Assembly (NCBI GenBank): GCA_037957365.1
Contig: JARHVA010001923.1
Span: forward strand, 1,647,501 to 1,711,500
Reading direction: 5' to 3'
DNA from: Torreya grandis
Taxonomy: Eukaryota > Streptophyta > Pinopsida > Cupressales > Taxaceae
Length of the DNA: 64,000 bases
Below are positions 35,716 to 49,631 of the stretch, one piece after another. Each line of letters starts with the position of its first letter. The stretch's first letter is position 1. Position numbers and translations under genes: made by a program. The notes beneath the pieces were generated by a model. That model ran no database searches and was not told where the DNA came from. It was given only the letters and a program-made list of their open reading frames with translations.

Positions 35716-36535
35716 ATCCAAAGATTGTTGATGGTATTTTTGGTGACTATAATAATAGGTACTCATGAGCTAGGTTTATTTTGGTTTTTGAAAGTTGGGG
35801 TATGGTGAAAGGATAAATGATATTCTTATGATATTTTAAAATGTTTTAAGTTGTGTTATGTTTTTCTTCATTTCCTTATCACGAGTTGTCATTTCTAGCT
35901 TGATTGGACATGGTTGTGCATAGTTAATAATCTTGACTAAATTTTGAGTGCTTGACTATGTCAGCCTATTTTATTTGAATTTGAAATTGTATATCTATCC
36001 TCCTTGAATGTGTTTTAATGTTGTGTAGATAGAAATTATTTATGTCATGCCTGTTGTTATATTATATTTAACTTAGTCCTGTTGGGACTTGGTGTGGTCA
36101 ATACATTTTACTTGTATTTGAAAGGACAAATACTACTGATGGTCTTTTTGGTGATCATAGGGAGTCATAAGCTAGGTTGATTTTGAGTTTTGATAGCCAG
36201 GATATGGTGAAAGGACATATAATATTCTTGTGAGCTTTAAAAATATTCTGATCTATGTTGCATGTTTTTCTTGATTTCCTTATTTTGAGTTGTCATTATC
36301 ATCTTATTTATTGATTAGACATGGTTGTGTATGATTAATCATCTTGACTGCATTTTGAGTGCTTGACTATGTCAACCTATTTTAATCAAATTTAAATTTG
36401 TATATCTATCCTCCTCAAACATCTTTTAATATTGTGTAGATTAAAAGTACTTGTGCCATGCCTATCATTCTATTGCATTTACTTAGTCCTATTGGGACTT
36501 GGTGTGGCCAATACATTTTAATTAGATTTGAATGC
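35716..36535 (+). repeat. 410-bp tandem duplication in LTR-b
   Basis: Two diverged copies (about 35716-36125 and 36126-36535) repeat the same order of segments, for example ACTTAGTCCT at 36071 and 36481. LTR-c and LTR-d each have one copy. Confidence 0.85.
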
Positions 36536-36972
36536 CTTGTTAAGGTCTTGTTGTATGTTTGTTTTGGTCTCTTGGTGGTATTGCATGTTGAATTGGTCAT
36601 ATCCTTTTGGATAGACAAGGAAAGGACCACAAATCTCATGGACTTAGAATTAGTTATTGTTTTATTTTACATGGCTTTAACCTTGGGAGGTGGAATTAGT
36701 TTGATGCTAAAGGTATTTAGGCTAAGATCCTTCTATTTGGTTTATTTGGCTCATTTTTTATTTATCTCAACCATTTTTGGAGATCCCTAACTTGGGGAAG
36801 CTTTGCCAAAAAAATTCCTATGTCTACCATGGAGAAATTGAGTGGGGATTGATGATTATTATGGCTATAGGTTTTCATGGGGACTTGATCTTATGTTATG
36901 GCTCTACTTGTTGACCATGGGAAAATATTTTTTGGAGTTTATTGAGTTTTTATCCTTCATAAAACAAGGTAG

Positions 36973-36983
36973 AAAAATATATT
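36973..36983 (+). promoter_or_regulatory. Candidate TATA box, LTR-b
   Basis: AAAAATATATT with a conserved downstream GGAAGTTGGAA. Equivalents are at 45932-45943 (LTR-c) and 55096-55109 (LTR-d, TATAAAAATATA), each about 1.2 kb into the LTR once the duplication is discounted. The position would give a U3 of about 1.2 kb and a very long R/U5. Confidence 0.35.
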
Positions 36984-39900
36984 GTGAGATGGGAAGTTGG
37001 AAGAAAAATCAAAAAGAAAAATAAAATAGAAGAAGAGGGTACTAGAAATTCTTGCATTGCATTACAGGAGTCCAAGTAAGTTTTGTTATTCTATTTCTCA
37101 AATCCTGTAGGTGTTCAAATTACTTTTATGATTCTAGTTTTTTGTTTTTGTTTCTGTAGGTTTGAATTTGTGATTCATGGCATGTAAAAATACATGGGAA
37201 ATAGTTGTTTATTTTATTACCTTGAATTTTATGTAATAGGGTTTAATGTGTTGAGTATGTCATTGGTTTAGGTTTTAATGCACTCTTGTTGGTTGTGTGG
37301 CCATGGTTATTTTCATGATTGCATTTTTATTATCATTTAAGTTTTTAAAATACAATGGTTATATGGTTTTGGGTTGAATTAAAGATAAATTTTATTGGGT
37401 TATTATTTTACCATTTAAACACCATTATTTGGTTAAGTTTATTATTACTTGGGTCTATAATCATTTAATTATTCATTATAAATGAAATCATTATTATCTG
37501 ATGAATAATGGCTATACGTTTTAAATGGTAAGAAATAATTTTGTGGGAAAATATGAAGGTTAGGTTATTAGGGTTTTGACTTAAAAATTCAATTTATTTT
37601 ATCTTTATATTATGATGTCCAATTGGGGTTCATTATGGACTATCGGGTTTTGACTTAATTTTATTGATAACATATTCATATGTTATGATTGTTAAGACTG
37701 TGAGTTGTATTATTGAATATTGGTGTTAAGTGTATGACTTTTTCGGTGGTTTACCTCTTGTATAAACTCATTTATCTTGGTTATATTTTTTGACTTAAGT
37801 GTTGAGGGTATACTTAGCTATCCTTATTATAATTCATTTTCATAATCTAATGGATGTGTTTGATCTTTTATTACCATTTATTATAGTATAAGAATTATGT
37901 TCTTATATTGGATTGATTTGTTTTCAAGTATTAACATGTAAGGCATGGGATATAAAAATTAAATGTTTGAGGTTTAGGTTATATTCATTGAATAAAATAT
38001 GAGTCTCAAATCATGAAGATCAGTATAATGAGTTGTAGCCCTTGGGTTAGGTGTTAAGGCAATGAATCTTTGTGTGTTGGAATGTGAACAAGCTCTAATT
38101 TTACTTTATTTTAGTTGATGTCTACTGAGTCAAGATCATAATGGTTTCTCTCTCTTCATCCTTTGGTATCTCTTACCCTACTACCTAAATCCACAACCAA
38201 TTGATGGTTTGGGTGGTCTAAGGCCACTTATGTTTGGGCTCATTGGGACTAGAAATGTGGGTTTTGTTTTGTTGAAATTTAAAGTAGATGGTTACTTGTA
38301 TGGATCATTTAAGATGTGCACTATTGTGTATCAGTTAGGGGAAATATTTTTTGTGGACTGTGTTGTTAATATAATAAATTTCTTTGATTCTTATGTCATA
38401 TTATATCCTTTAATGATTATTGAGTTATTTTATTTAATGATATTTTAATGTTTAAGTACATAAATATGGTTCATTGGTGTTAAGTCAATTTGTAAATTAA
38501 TGAATATTTTTTATCCTTATTGAAAGTGATAAAGTCAATATTTTGAAATAAATTCATTTAAGTAGTGTTGCCATTTTTCATTTAGAAGAGGTTGAATTAT
38601 TATTCTGGGATAATGTATAAAATGGAAGGTTATTTTTCATAATCCAATGTTTATGTGGTTTAAGACATTGAGTTGTAAATTATTTATGAGAATCATTATT
38701 TCATGATTATAAACATAACTATGAATATTAATTTAGTGTTTTTATTTGGTAATGAAATAAGTAAGATCAATTATTAGTTGTGTTTGTAATAGATGCTTAT
38801 CATTTGTTTAGTGAGTTAACTCTTGACAAATCTATGAATAAAAGAGTATGTTTTCATAAGAAGTATATGGTTATTGTTTTTAAGTTAAACCATTTAAATT
38901 ATTGTGATTACCTTACATTGGGAAGAATACTCAAGTTTATCCAATTCCTATATTAATTTAAAGGTTGTTATATGAAATTAATTATTTATAAATGATAAAG
39001 AGATTTATAAGTTTTGAAGTGTGATATTTAAGTCAAAATACTTAGTTGGGTATTCTAATACCTTAAGGTGATCATACTTTTAAATTAACAAAAAATACCT
39101 ACCATGGTCTCTTTAAATCTTAAATATAATTGAAAGGGATTGACATTCCTCAATATTATTAATTTGAAAACATATTTTTGCTAATTTATTCTATAAGATT
39201 ATACTTCAAGTGATAATTGGATATGATAAAACCAAATTGGATTTGTTTCAATTATAGATTATATTTAATACCTTAATCTTGATTCTTATCTAGTAAGATG
39301 ATCATGAGTTCTTAAAATAATAACATAAAAATAGGTTAAATTAATTTTGTATTCATTTTCAAGAGGGAGTCATTATTTTTGTTTATGTAAAATTATGCAT
39401 TTAATTGAATTAATAGATAATTATTATTATCATAATAAACAAAGTATAAATGAATCATATTGTCATGAGTAAATGAATTATTACAAGGATTAATGACAAT
39501 AGTATGTCTTTTTCAAATAACTAAGTTGAAATAAGCCTACTCAAGAGGCCTATGGACTTGGTTTAAATCATCTAACTTGATAAATAAACTAAGATAAAAC
39601 TAAATTACCTGGTACCTTCTTATGAAGGCAAAAACAACATTTAATCTCAATTTGTACTTTGGGATGATGTGAATTTTATGAATTTCCACATGTGGAACAT
39701 AAGCATAGTTGTTGAAACATTAAGATAAAATGAAACTCAGATAATGTTCATTGGTGTTTCAAGTATATTAACCAAGTGACACATATGAATTAGAAGTAAG
39801 GGTTTATATCTCTATTCCAAAGTTTGTGGGATGGTTAATCAACAACATACGTGTACTTAAATTAAGTATGATAAGTGATGTGATAGCTAATTATGTAGAT

Positions 39901-40686
39901 ACATCCATCATGGTGAACCTAAATAAGACTTGCCTAAACTTTATGAATGAACAAGTGAATAAAAGGTAAAAACATGAATTATTGTTAAACCATTAGTACA
40001 AAGGTAAAAGTACAGTGATTATTATGTTGATCATGGTATAAAGATCACTTGGAAAACAATTTTTTATTGTCTCATTGGTAAAAAATCTAAATGAAATACT
40101 TTGATGTCAATTACTTAATATTGTATTTATTTTGGAGATAGTCCCTCTAATAAAAAATTGGATGTTATCTGAATGTTTGGTAGAACTTGATTATACAAGC
40201 TTAGTATGATGATTCTTCTATTGAATCTATTTATCCTTTCACATTTTTTTAAAAACTCCCTCTAGCATACTTATTGAGGTGTAGGCTATTTTATGATCTA
40301 TATAGGTACTCAATTGAGTTATAGGATGGTAACAAATCTATTAGGAACGTCATATAAGAAGTATGTAGATAGATGTGTGTGATTGTGTTGGACATATAAT
40401 GACTCACCTATATCATAATAATAAATTGGTAACTACTTCCTAATGAAGTCATTAATTATTTATGTCATGGTCTAATTTTTGTGTTGGTTATAACATAATT
40501 ATAGATCTCATTATGTTTTCCATGCTAACTCTATTTGAAATCCTTGTACCTTAATTAATTATCTTAATGTTTATATTTTTTGTAGTTATTACATTGTGGT
40601 ATTAGAGAAGATTTAACTACTCTAGGGAAATTTTGGAAATGATATTACTATTTATCCTATGGAGTTGTTCTTTGTTTCACCTCAAG

Positions 40687-41755
40687 ATGGTGAGAACAAG
40701 ATATAGAATTACAAATAATAACATGAGGGATGTTAACCCTAGTAGAGGTCATAGGGTTGATATTATTTATAGAGAAGAACCTCCTTTCAAAAAATTTGGT
40801 AGTAATATTGGAGCCCATAATCATGACAAAAAAATCTTAATGATAACTAAGAGGTAGTATTGAGTGGGATACTAACTACTTTAAATGCTCTTCAAAGTAA
40901 TATGGAAATGCAAGAATGTAGATTAAATAATTTATAAGGTATAACACTTGAAGAATTACCTCTTAGATAAGAAGGGTAAGGTGGTGAGAAATATCTCCAA
41001 GACAACCCTATAAATGTGGTTGATCTCATTACCACAGAACTAAAGAAGCTACCTCCACCAACCTTTTCAAGTGAAAAATCAAGTGATACAATTGATGCAT
41101 GGTTGGTTAACTTATAGAAGTAATTTAATCAACACAATATGCCCTCTAATGTGAAGGCAAGGGTGGATACTTATCATTTAGTTAGAGCTACATCTCTTTG
41201 GTGGAATCATCTCTTTGCATTAGAGGGATACCAACCAATGATTCTTACTTGAAATATTTTTTGAAGTTAATTCAAGAAGAGATATATCATCTCAAATTTT
41301 AAATAACATAAAATAGCTTATTTTTAGTTGTTAAATAAATAAAATATGTCAGTAATTGAGTATGAAAATACGTTTTTAAACTTGATACATCATGTTAACT
41401 ACATGCATGACAAAGAAACTAAAGTGACTAAGTTAAAGTTGGGATTTAAGGAAATATTGATGCATGATGTCAATATGATCAACCCTAAGACTCTGATTGT
41501 AGCCATTGAATTTTTTCATTGAGTAGAAGAGAAAGATAAAGCTCATCAAAAGTCAAGGTAAGAATTTAAGAAAAAAAGACCTACCACTAGGAAAACATTA
41601 TTCATGTATCACCCTAAATTATTTCAATGTGTTGGGAATGTGATGATAATCATTATCATAAGGATTATCCCAAGCTAAAAATGGGTCAATCAATGAACCA
41701 AAAGGTGTATATAGTGGTGGATAATAGAAATGTATATTTCTAAACCACCCCTATC
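40687..41755 (+). pseudogene. Chromovirus gag, unit B
   Basis: It starts MVRTRYRITNNN and shares the retro-gag region with units A and C (DAWLVNL at about 41096). The zinc knuckle at 41630-41668 reads CWECDDNHYHKDY: the first two Cys and the His are kept and the last Cys is Tyr. A deletion of roughly 190 bp near 41570, relative to unit C, removes part of the basic linker before the knuckle. Stops and frameshifts throughout. Confidence 0.8.
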
Positions 41756-41779
41756 AAAATAAAAGTTAAACTAAATAAT

Positions 41780-44725
41780 ATTTCTATTTTGTTCAATTTG
41801 GGAGAAATGGATAGTATCGTTAATATTAAGATAACAAACAGATATAATCTAAATCTTGTGACATTGAGGAAATTTTGGGATGTTGAGTTAGGTTCAAGAA
41901 AGAGGGTGCTAGTTTCTAACTGTCTTGAATAAGTAAGCTTAGAATTATGCAATTTTCAACCCAAAGTTATTATTTTAAAATCTCCCCTCAAATATTATGA
42001 CATCGTTCTAGGTATAGATTGGTTGCAACAACATAAAGACAATCTAGACTATTGTAATAATGTGGTAGAATAATGTGATGACATGGGAAATTTAGTAGTG
42101 ATACAAGGGTTGCTAAAGTCTAAAGTACACAAGATGTTATCAGCCTTACAACTAAAGAAAGTAGTGTGCAAGGGCTATTAAATGTATGATATACAAATAC
42201 AATAAAAAACACCTATAACTAAAATAACATTCCAAGAATATCTATTTTAATAAAAAAATCTAATGTTTTTCTCAAAAATCTACCTGGGCTACCTCCTAAG
42301 AGGTAAATTAAATTTTTCTATTGATATAATTCCAAGTGTGGCCCTTGTATCTAAGGCACCTTACCACATGAATGTGGTAGATTTGTATGAGCTTAAAGCT
42401 CAAAATTATGAACTATTAAAAATTTGTAGCATTTGGTGAAGTGTGTCACATCAGGGTGTACTTGTGGCATTTGTAAAAAAGAAGGATGGAAAATTATAGT
42501 TATGTGTTGACTATCACATGCTTAATTAGGTTACTATCAAGAATAGTTATCTTTTATCATGGATAGATGTTCTATTTGATCAAATGAAAGATGAAACCAT
42601 ATTTTCTAAGAGAGATTTGAGATCAAGCTCTCATTAGTTAAGAATCAAGTAAGATGACATTCATAAGATTGTTTTTAAAAATCGATATGGACACTGAGTA
42701 TACAATAATGGCCTTTGGTCTGAATAATGTACATGATGCAATTATAAACCTAATGAATAACATATTTATAGATTTTATAGACAAGTTTTTTCTAGTTATT
42801 ATTGATGACATACTAATCTATTCTAAGAATGTATCTAAACATGAACAATGTTTGCATTTAGTGTTACAAAGGTTAAGGCAACATAAATTGTATGGTAATA
42901 TATCTAAGTGTGATTTATTCCAAACTGAGATCCATTATTTGGGTCACATAATATCTAAGGTAAGCATTTTTATTTATTTAGATAAGGTTAAGGCTATCTA
43001 GGAATGACATGCTCCTATAAATATATGAATTACGTAGCTTTATGGTACTACCTAGTTATTATAGAAGGTTTGTTGATTTTTTTTCAAAGTTGGATAACCT
43101 AATAACTTCCTTGTATTGGAAGGTTAAAAAGTTCATTTGTATTTTTAAATGTGAAAAAGTTTTTTATAATATTAAAGAGTTGTTAACAACACCTATACTT
43201 ATTGTACTAGACCCTGAGGGCAATTTTGAAATCTAGGTTGATGCATCCAAAGAAGGCTTGGGTGGTGTATTAATCCAAGATGGGAAAGTTATGGCTTATG
43301 AGTCACAAAAAATAGAAGATCATGAGAAAAATTACATCACTTATGACCTTGAAATTAATGACATTATACATGCTTTGAAGAAATGTAAATACTTTTTTCT
43401 AGGTAAGTATTTTAATGTAAAGTCTGATCACCATAACTTGGAATACTTGTTTTCCCAAGATGATCTAAATTGACACCAACATAGATGGATGGAATTTTTG
43501 AGAAATTTTGACATGAATATTTCTTATGTGAAAGTAGGATAATCATGTTATTTATGCACTCAATAGATGCACTTATCTCACTTCCTTGTTTATTCTACAA
43601 AATAATTTTAGAACTAAAATTTTAGAATATCAACATTTTGATGAGTTTTACTAAGAGGCAAGTAAGTTGTTATTTATCCTAATGTCATAGCTGGTTTATC
43701 AAAATCTTGAAGTAAACATGATAATATTCTAGTTGTAATTGTAAATTTGCCACATTTGGTTATTTCATTACTAAAAAATTTAATTGATGATGCATCTGTG
43801 TTTGTTGAATGGTTTGTAAAATAAATAGTACATATACATGACATGCTTGAAGTTATTATTTTTGATAGAGTTAAACTTTTTACTTCAAGGTTTTGAAAAT
43901 TATTGACTATTACTTTTGGTACAATATTGTACTTTAGTTGGTCTTATTACCCAAAAATGGATGGTTAGATGGAAAGGCTAAATCAAATTATGGAAGACAT
44001 GTTAAAAATATATGTGATGGATCAATAAGGTAAATAGGAAGATTATTTACACTTAGCTGAATTTATGTACAACAACACATATCATTATGTGATTAAAATA
44101 GATCCATTCAAAACTCTGTATGGGTGTAAATGTAGAAATCCACTTGGTTTGGAAAGTTTAGAAAATAGAACTATTTTTGGTCTTGATATTTTACCAAAAT
44201 TTGATAGGCAAATGGAAATCATAAGGTAAAATTTGAAAGTTGCCTTTGATAGATAAAAGAGTTATGTAGATTTAAATAAGTCACCATGAGAATTTGAGGT
44301 TGGTGATAAATTTTTTCTACATGTTAGATCGTATAAAATTTCAATATAGTTTGGAAAATCTTCCAAATTGGTTCCTTGATTTTTTTGACCCTTAGAAATT
44401 TTGGAGAAAATTAGTCCTGTTACCTGTCGATTAAGATTTCCACTTTCTTTATCTTAGTTCACAATGTTTTTTAGTTGTATTATTGATAAAATGCATTCTT
44501 GATCCTTCTCATGTTTTGGATTTGACTCACTTTTAGGTTTTAAAATAAGAAATAATGAAATTATAACCTGTGAGGATCCTAAACATCACAACATTAGATT
44601 ATAAAACCATGAGATTTCCCAAATTCTACTCCAATGGGATATTTTATCTGAAAGAAGTGCTAGTTGGGAAGGTGAGAGTATTTTTAATAAAAACTATTCT
44701 AGGCCATCTTAATCACTTGGATGAA
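41780..44725 (+). pseudogene. Chromovirus pol, unit B
   Basis: Protease reads FNLGEMDS (41795-41803): the Asp is now Asn and the Ser is Leu. RT has TAG at 42635-42637 after the SSH of the RSGYHQ motif, then a 115-codon open stretch with IIDDIL (42798-42809) and YLGHIIS. RNase H is well kept (ASKEGLGGVLIQDGKV, then SDHHNLEYLFSQDDLN, 43042-43473). Integrase keeps Glu in MERLNQI after a stop at the expected Gln. TAA at 43822-43824 follows FVK and TGA at 44377-44379 follows LVP. The chromodomain region (EPVRIL) shifts frame near 44580. Confidence 0.82.
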
Positions 44726-44746
44726 TATTTTTCAAGTGGGGAAGGA

Positions 44747-47700
44747 TGTCATGACCCTAGACACTTGTGTTAATTTTTTTTTGTTACTTTGTTTGATGAC
44801 TTAGCTAATGACTATTTCTTAGATTATTTGGTTTGTTAGTACTAATTTGATTTAGTAGTTTACATGCTTTGGCATATTTATATGATTATTATATTTTTTA
44901 GTTAGATGATCTTTGGTTTAGTTATCTTTTGAGACATTAATATTTCATCTCATTATTGATGATATTGTGAACTTTACAATGATATTTGATCGTTAAATGC
45001 TTATGAATTTTGTTTCATGAATTTAGGATAAAATGATTTATCATTTAATTCAGTTACATTACTTAGTGCATTTATTATGATTATCTCATCTAGATACTAC
45101 TGATGGTTTTTTCAGTGATTGTAGGGATAGGTGCTCATGAGCCAGGTTGATTCTAATTTTTGACATCTAGGGTATGGTGAAAGGACAAATTATATTCTTG
45201 TGATCTTTACAACTATTTTGAGCTATGCTATGTTTTTATTGATTTCTTTATTTGAGTTGTCATTGTTATCTTATTTGTTGATTAGACATGGTTGTGCATG
45301 ATTAATCATCTTGACTGCATTTTGAGTGCATGACTATGTCAACCTATATTATTTAAATTTAAATTTGTATATTTATCCTCTTATAACATATTTTAATGTT
45401 GTGTAGATTGAAAGTTTTTATGTCATGCCTATCATTTTGTTGCATTTTAATTAGTCTTGTTGGGACTTGGTGTGGTCAATGTGTTTTAATTAGATTTAAA
45501 TGCCTGATTAAGGTCTAGTTATATGTTTTTTTTGGACTCTTGGTGGCATTGCATGTTGAATTGGTCTCAGCCTTTTGGATAGAGAAGGAAGGGGCCATGT
45601 GTTTCATGAACTTGACATTAGTTGTTATTTTTTTATCTATTCAACCTTAGGAGGTGGCATTACATTTCACCTCAAGGAAATTAGGTCAAGAGCCTTCCAT
45701 TTAGTTTATCTAGATCATTTTGGTTTAACTCAAACATTTTTAGAGCCCTAACTTGGGGAAACTCCAATTTTTTTGCCTATGGCCACCATGGATAAGTTGA
45801 GTGGGGATTGATATCTATTATGGCTGGAGGTTTTCATGGGGACCTCATCTTGTGTTATAACTCTACTTTTAGGCCATCGGAAAATATTTTTTTGGAGTTC
45901 ATTGTGTTTTTATCCTTCATACAATAAGATGAAAAAATATACTATGAGCTGGGAAGTTGGAAGAAAAATAAAAAGAAAAAGAAAATAGAAGAGGGGACTA
46001 AATATTCTTGTATTTTATTTTAGGTGTCTAAGTAAGTTTTGTTATTTTATTTCTCAAACACTTATAGGTGTTTGGATTAATTTAATGATTTTGTTTTTCT
46101 TTCATGTTTCTATTGGTTCAAATTTGAGATTCATGGCATGAAAAAATACATGAGAGGAAGTCATTTTTTTTGTTACCTTAAATTTTATGTAATAGGGTTT
46201 ACTGCATTGAGTATAACATCAATTTTGGGTTTAATGCACTCTTATTGGTTGTACAGCCATGGTTATTTTTAGGGATGCATTTTTATTATCATTTAGGCTT
46301 TTTGAATACAATGGTTATATGGTTTTGGGTTGACCTAGAAATATTTTTTTTGGGTTATTCCTTTACCATTTTAACTCCATTATTTTGTTGAGTTTATTAT
46401 TATATGGGTATACAATCATTTCATTTTTTATTATAAATGAAATCATTTTCATCTGATGAATCATGGATGTACATTTTGAATCATTTGTAAACATTTCATG
46501 GGAAAATATGATGGCTAGGTCATTATGATTTTGGCTTTAAAAAAATATTTATTTTATCATTATGTTATGATGCCCATTTCAAGGTCATTGTGGACTATTA
46601 GGTTTTGACTCAGTTTTATTGATAACATATTTGTAAATTGTGATAGTTAAGATTGTAAATTGTGTTGTTGAATATTAGTGTGAAGTGCATGACTTTTTGG
46701 GTGGTTTACCTATTGTATGAAATCATTTATCTAAGTTATATTTTTTGAATTAAGTGTTGAGGGTTTACCTAGCTATCGTTATCATACCTCATTTTCATAA
46801 TTTGATGGATGTGTTTGATATTCTATTATCATTTATTTTATTATAAGAACTATATTCTTATATTGACATGTTTAATTTTAAAGTATTTGCATTTAAGACA
46901 TGGGATATAAAAATTAAATGTTTGAAGTTTAAGTTATATTTTTTGAATAAAATGTGACTCTCAAATCATGAATCTTAGTATGATGAGTTTTAGCCCTTGG
47001 GTTAGGTGCCAAGGCAATGAATCTTTATGAGTTTGAATGTGAACAAGCTATGCTTTTATTTTATTTTAATTGATGTCTATAGAGCCAAGATTAGAGTTAT
47101 TTCTCTCTCTTTATCCTTTGCTATCACTTACCCTAGTACCTAAATATGCAAACAACTTATGGTTGGGTTGGTATAGAGACACTTATGGTTGGGCTCATTG
47201 GGACTTGAGAGGAGAGTTGTGCTTTGTTAGAATTTCAAAAAGATAGTTTACTTGTATGACTTCTCCAAGATGTGCATTCTTGTGTAGTATTTGGAAGACA
47301 TATTGTTTATGGACTATGTTATTAAGATAATAAAAGGGTTTTGATTCTTGTGTAATATTATATCCTTTAATGATTATTGATTTATCATATTTAATGATAT
47401 TGTTATGTTTAAGTTGGCTTACACACATAGATTTTATTGGTTTAAGTCAATTTTTAACTTAATGAATATTTGTTATCCTTATTTAAAGTGATAAAATTAA
47501 TACTTTGTAATAAAATCATTTAGGTAGTGCTACTTTTTTTCATTTAGAAGAGGTTGAATTATTATTTTGGAATGATGTATAAAATAGAAGATTGTTTTTC
47601 ATAATCCAATGTTTATGTGGTTGAAGACATTGAGTTGTAAACTATTTATGAGAATCATTATTGTATGATTATGAACAAAATTATGAATATTTATTTAGTT

Positions 47701-49538
47701 TTTTTCTTTGGTAATGAAATAAATATTGTAATTATTAATTATGTTTGTAATATATGCTTATAATTTATTTAGTGAGTTAACTCTTGATGAATTTATGAAT
47801 AAAAGAGTATGCTCTCATAATAAATATATGATTATTATTTTTAAGTTAAAATATTGGAATTATTGTGATTACCTTACCTTGAGAAGAAAACTCATGTTTA
47901 TCTAATTCCTATATTAAGTTAAAGGTTGTTATATGCAATTAATTATTTATAAATGGCGAAGAGATTTAGAAAATTTGAAGTGTGGTATATCTGTCAAAAT
48001 ACTTAGTTGGGTATTATAATAACTTAAGGTGATCATACTTTTGAATTCAACCAAATACCTATCTTGTTGTCTTTAACTCTTAAAGATAATTTAAAGGGAT
48101 TGACATTCCTCAATGTTATTAATATGAAAGCATATTTTTTCTAATTTATTGTATAAGGTTATACTTCAAGTGATAGTTGGAAATGATAAAAAAATTAGAT
48201 TTTTTTCAATTATAGATTCTACTGAATACTTTAGTCTTGAATCTTATCTAGTAAGATAATCATGATGTCTTAAAATAATAACTTGAAAATAGTCTAAATC
48301 AATTTGTATTCATTTTCAAGAGGGAATCATTATTTTTGTTTATTATGAAATTACACATTTAATTGAAATAATAAATAAGACTTATGATCACCATAAACCA
48401 AGTACAAATGACTCATATTGTCATGAATAAATGAATTATTACAAGGATTACTAAAAATAGTAATTTGAAAAAATAAGCCTGCTTAAGAGGCCTATGGACT
48501 TGGTGTAAATCATATAACTTGATAAATAAACTAAGAGAAAACTAAATTATCTAGTACTTTCTTGTGAAGGCAAAAATAATATTTAATCTCAATTTGTACT
48601 TTGGGCTAATTGTGAATTTTATAAATGTTCACATGCAGAACAAAAGCATGGTTGTTGAAACATTAAGATAAAATGAAATTAGCTAATATTCAGTGGTGTT
48701 ACAAGTATATTGACCAAGTGACACATATGAATTGGAAGTAATGGTTTAAATCTCTATTCTAAGGTTCATGAGATGGTTAATTAACAACATGCATGAAATT
48801 ACTTTGAGTGTGATAATTGATGTGATGGATACTTATGTATTTACATCCATCATGGTGAACTTAAATAAGACTTACCTAAAATCTATGAATGAACAAGTGA
48901 ATAAAAGTAAAAAACATGAATTATTGTTAAATTATTAGTACAAAGGCAAAAGTGTAGTGATTCTTACAATGATCATGGTATAATGATCACTTGGATAACA
49001 CTTTTGTATTGTCTCATTGGTAAAAAAATCTAAATGAAATACTTTGATGTCAATTACTTAATATTGTATTAATTTTGGAAATAGTTCATCCAATCAACAA
49101 CTGGCTATTATCTGAATGTTCGGTAGATCTTACTTATGCAAGCTTGGTATGATGATTCTTTTGTCAAATTTTATTATTATTTTGTAATTGTTTATTAAAC
49201 TCATTTTATTCTACCCAATGAGGTGTAAGCTATTTTATATTTTTTATAGGTACTTATTTGAGTTACAGGTTGGTCACAACTCTATTAAGAAGGCCATATA
49301 AGAAGTATGTGGATAGGAGTGCATGAGTGTGTTGTACATAAACTGATTTTTATCTATCCAAATACTAATTGGGTAATTAATTCCTAATGAAGTCATAAAT
49401 GATTTATGGCTTGGTCTATTTTCTATATTATCTATGAAATAGTTGTGGATCTCATGTTTTTTTGTGTTAACTCTATTTTAAATCCTTGTACCATAGTTGT
49501 TTATCTCGATGTTTTAGATTTTTTTTGTTGTTCTTACA
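44747..49538 (+). repeat. Array LTR-c (4,792 bp)
   Basis: TGTCATGACCC...TTCTTACA, shared by units B and C. It aligns with LTR-b minus the 410-bp duplication, and with LTR-d. No coding content is supported. Confidence 0.88.
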
Positions 49539-49631
49539 TTGTGGTATCAAAGTAAGTTTAACTTCTCTATGGATCTTTAGGGAATGATATTGATATTTAT
49601 CATGTTGAGTTATTATTTATTTCACTTCAGG

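Larger units (their letters stand above)
35380..40593 (+). repeat. Array LTR-b (5,214 bp)
   Basis: TGTCATGACCC...TTATTACA: a full LTR shared by units A and B. It is longer than LTR-c and LTR-d mainly because of a 410-bp internal tandem duplication. No convincing ORF; short open frames at 36458-36790 and 38209-38448 are not conserved as coding. Confidence 0.88.

Noticed and set aside
36458..36790. 110-codon open frame
   Set aside because: It lies in chromovirus LTR-b and spans the tandem-duplicated, poorly conserved part; LTR-c and LTR-d do not keep it open.
38209..38448. 79-codon open frame
   Set aside because: It is inside LTR-b; the homologous places in LTR-c and LTR-d are not open in the same frame.
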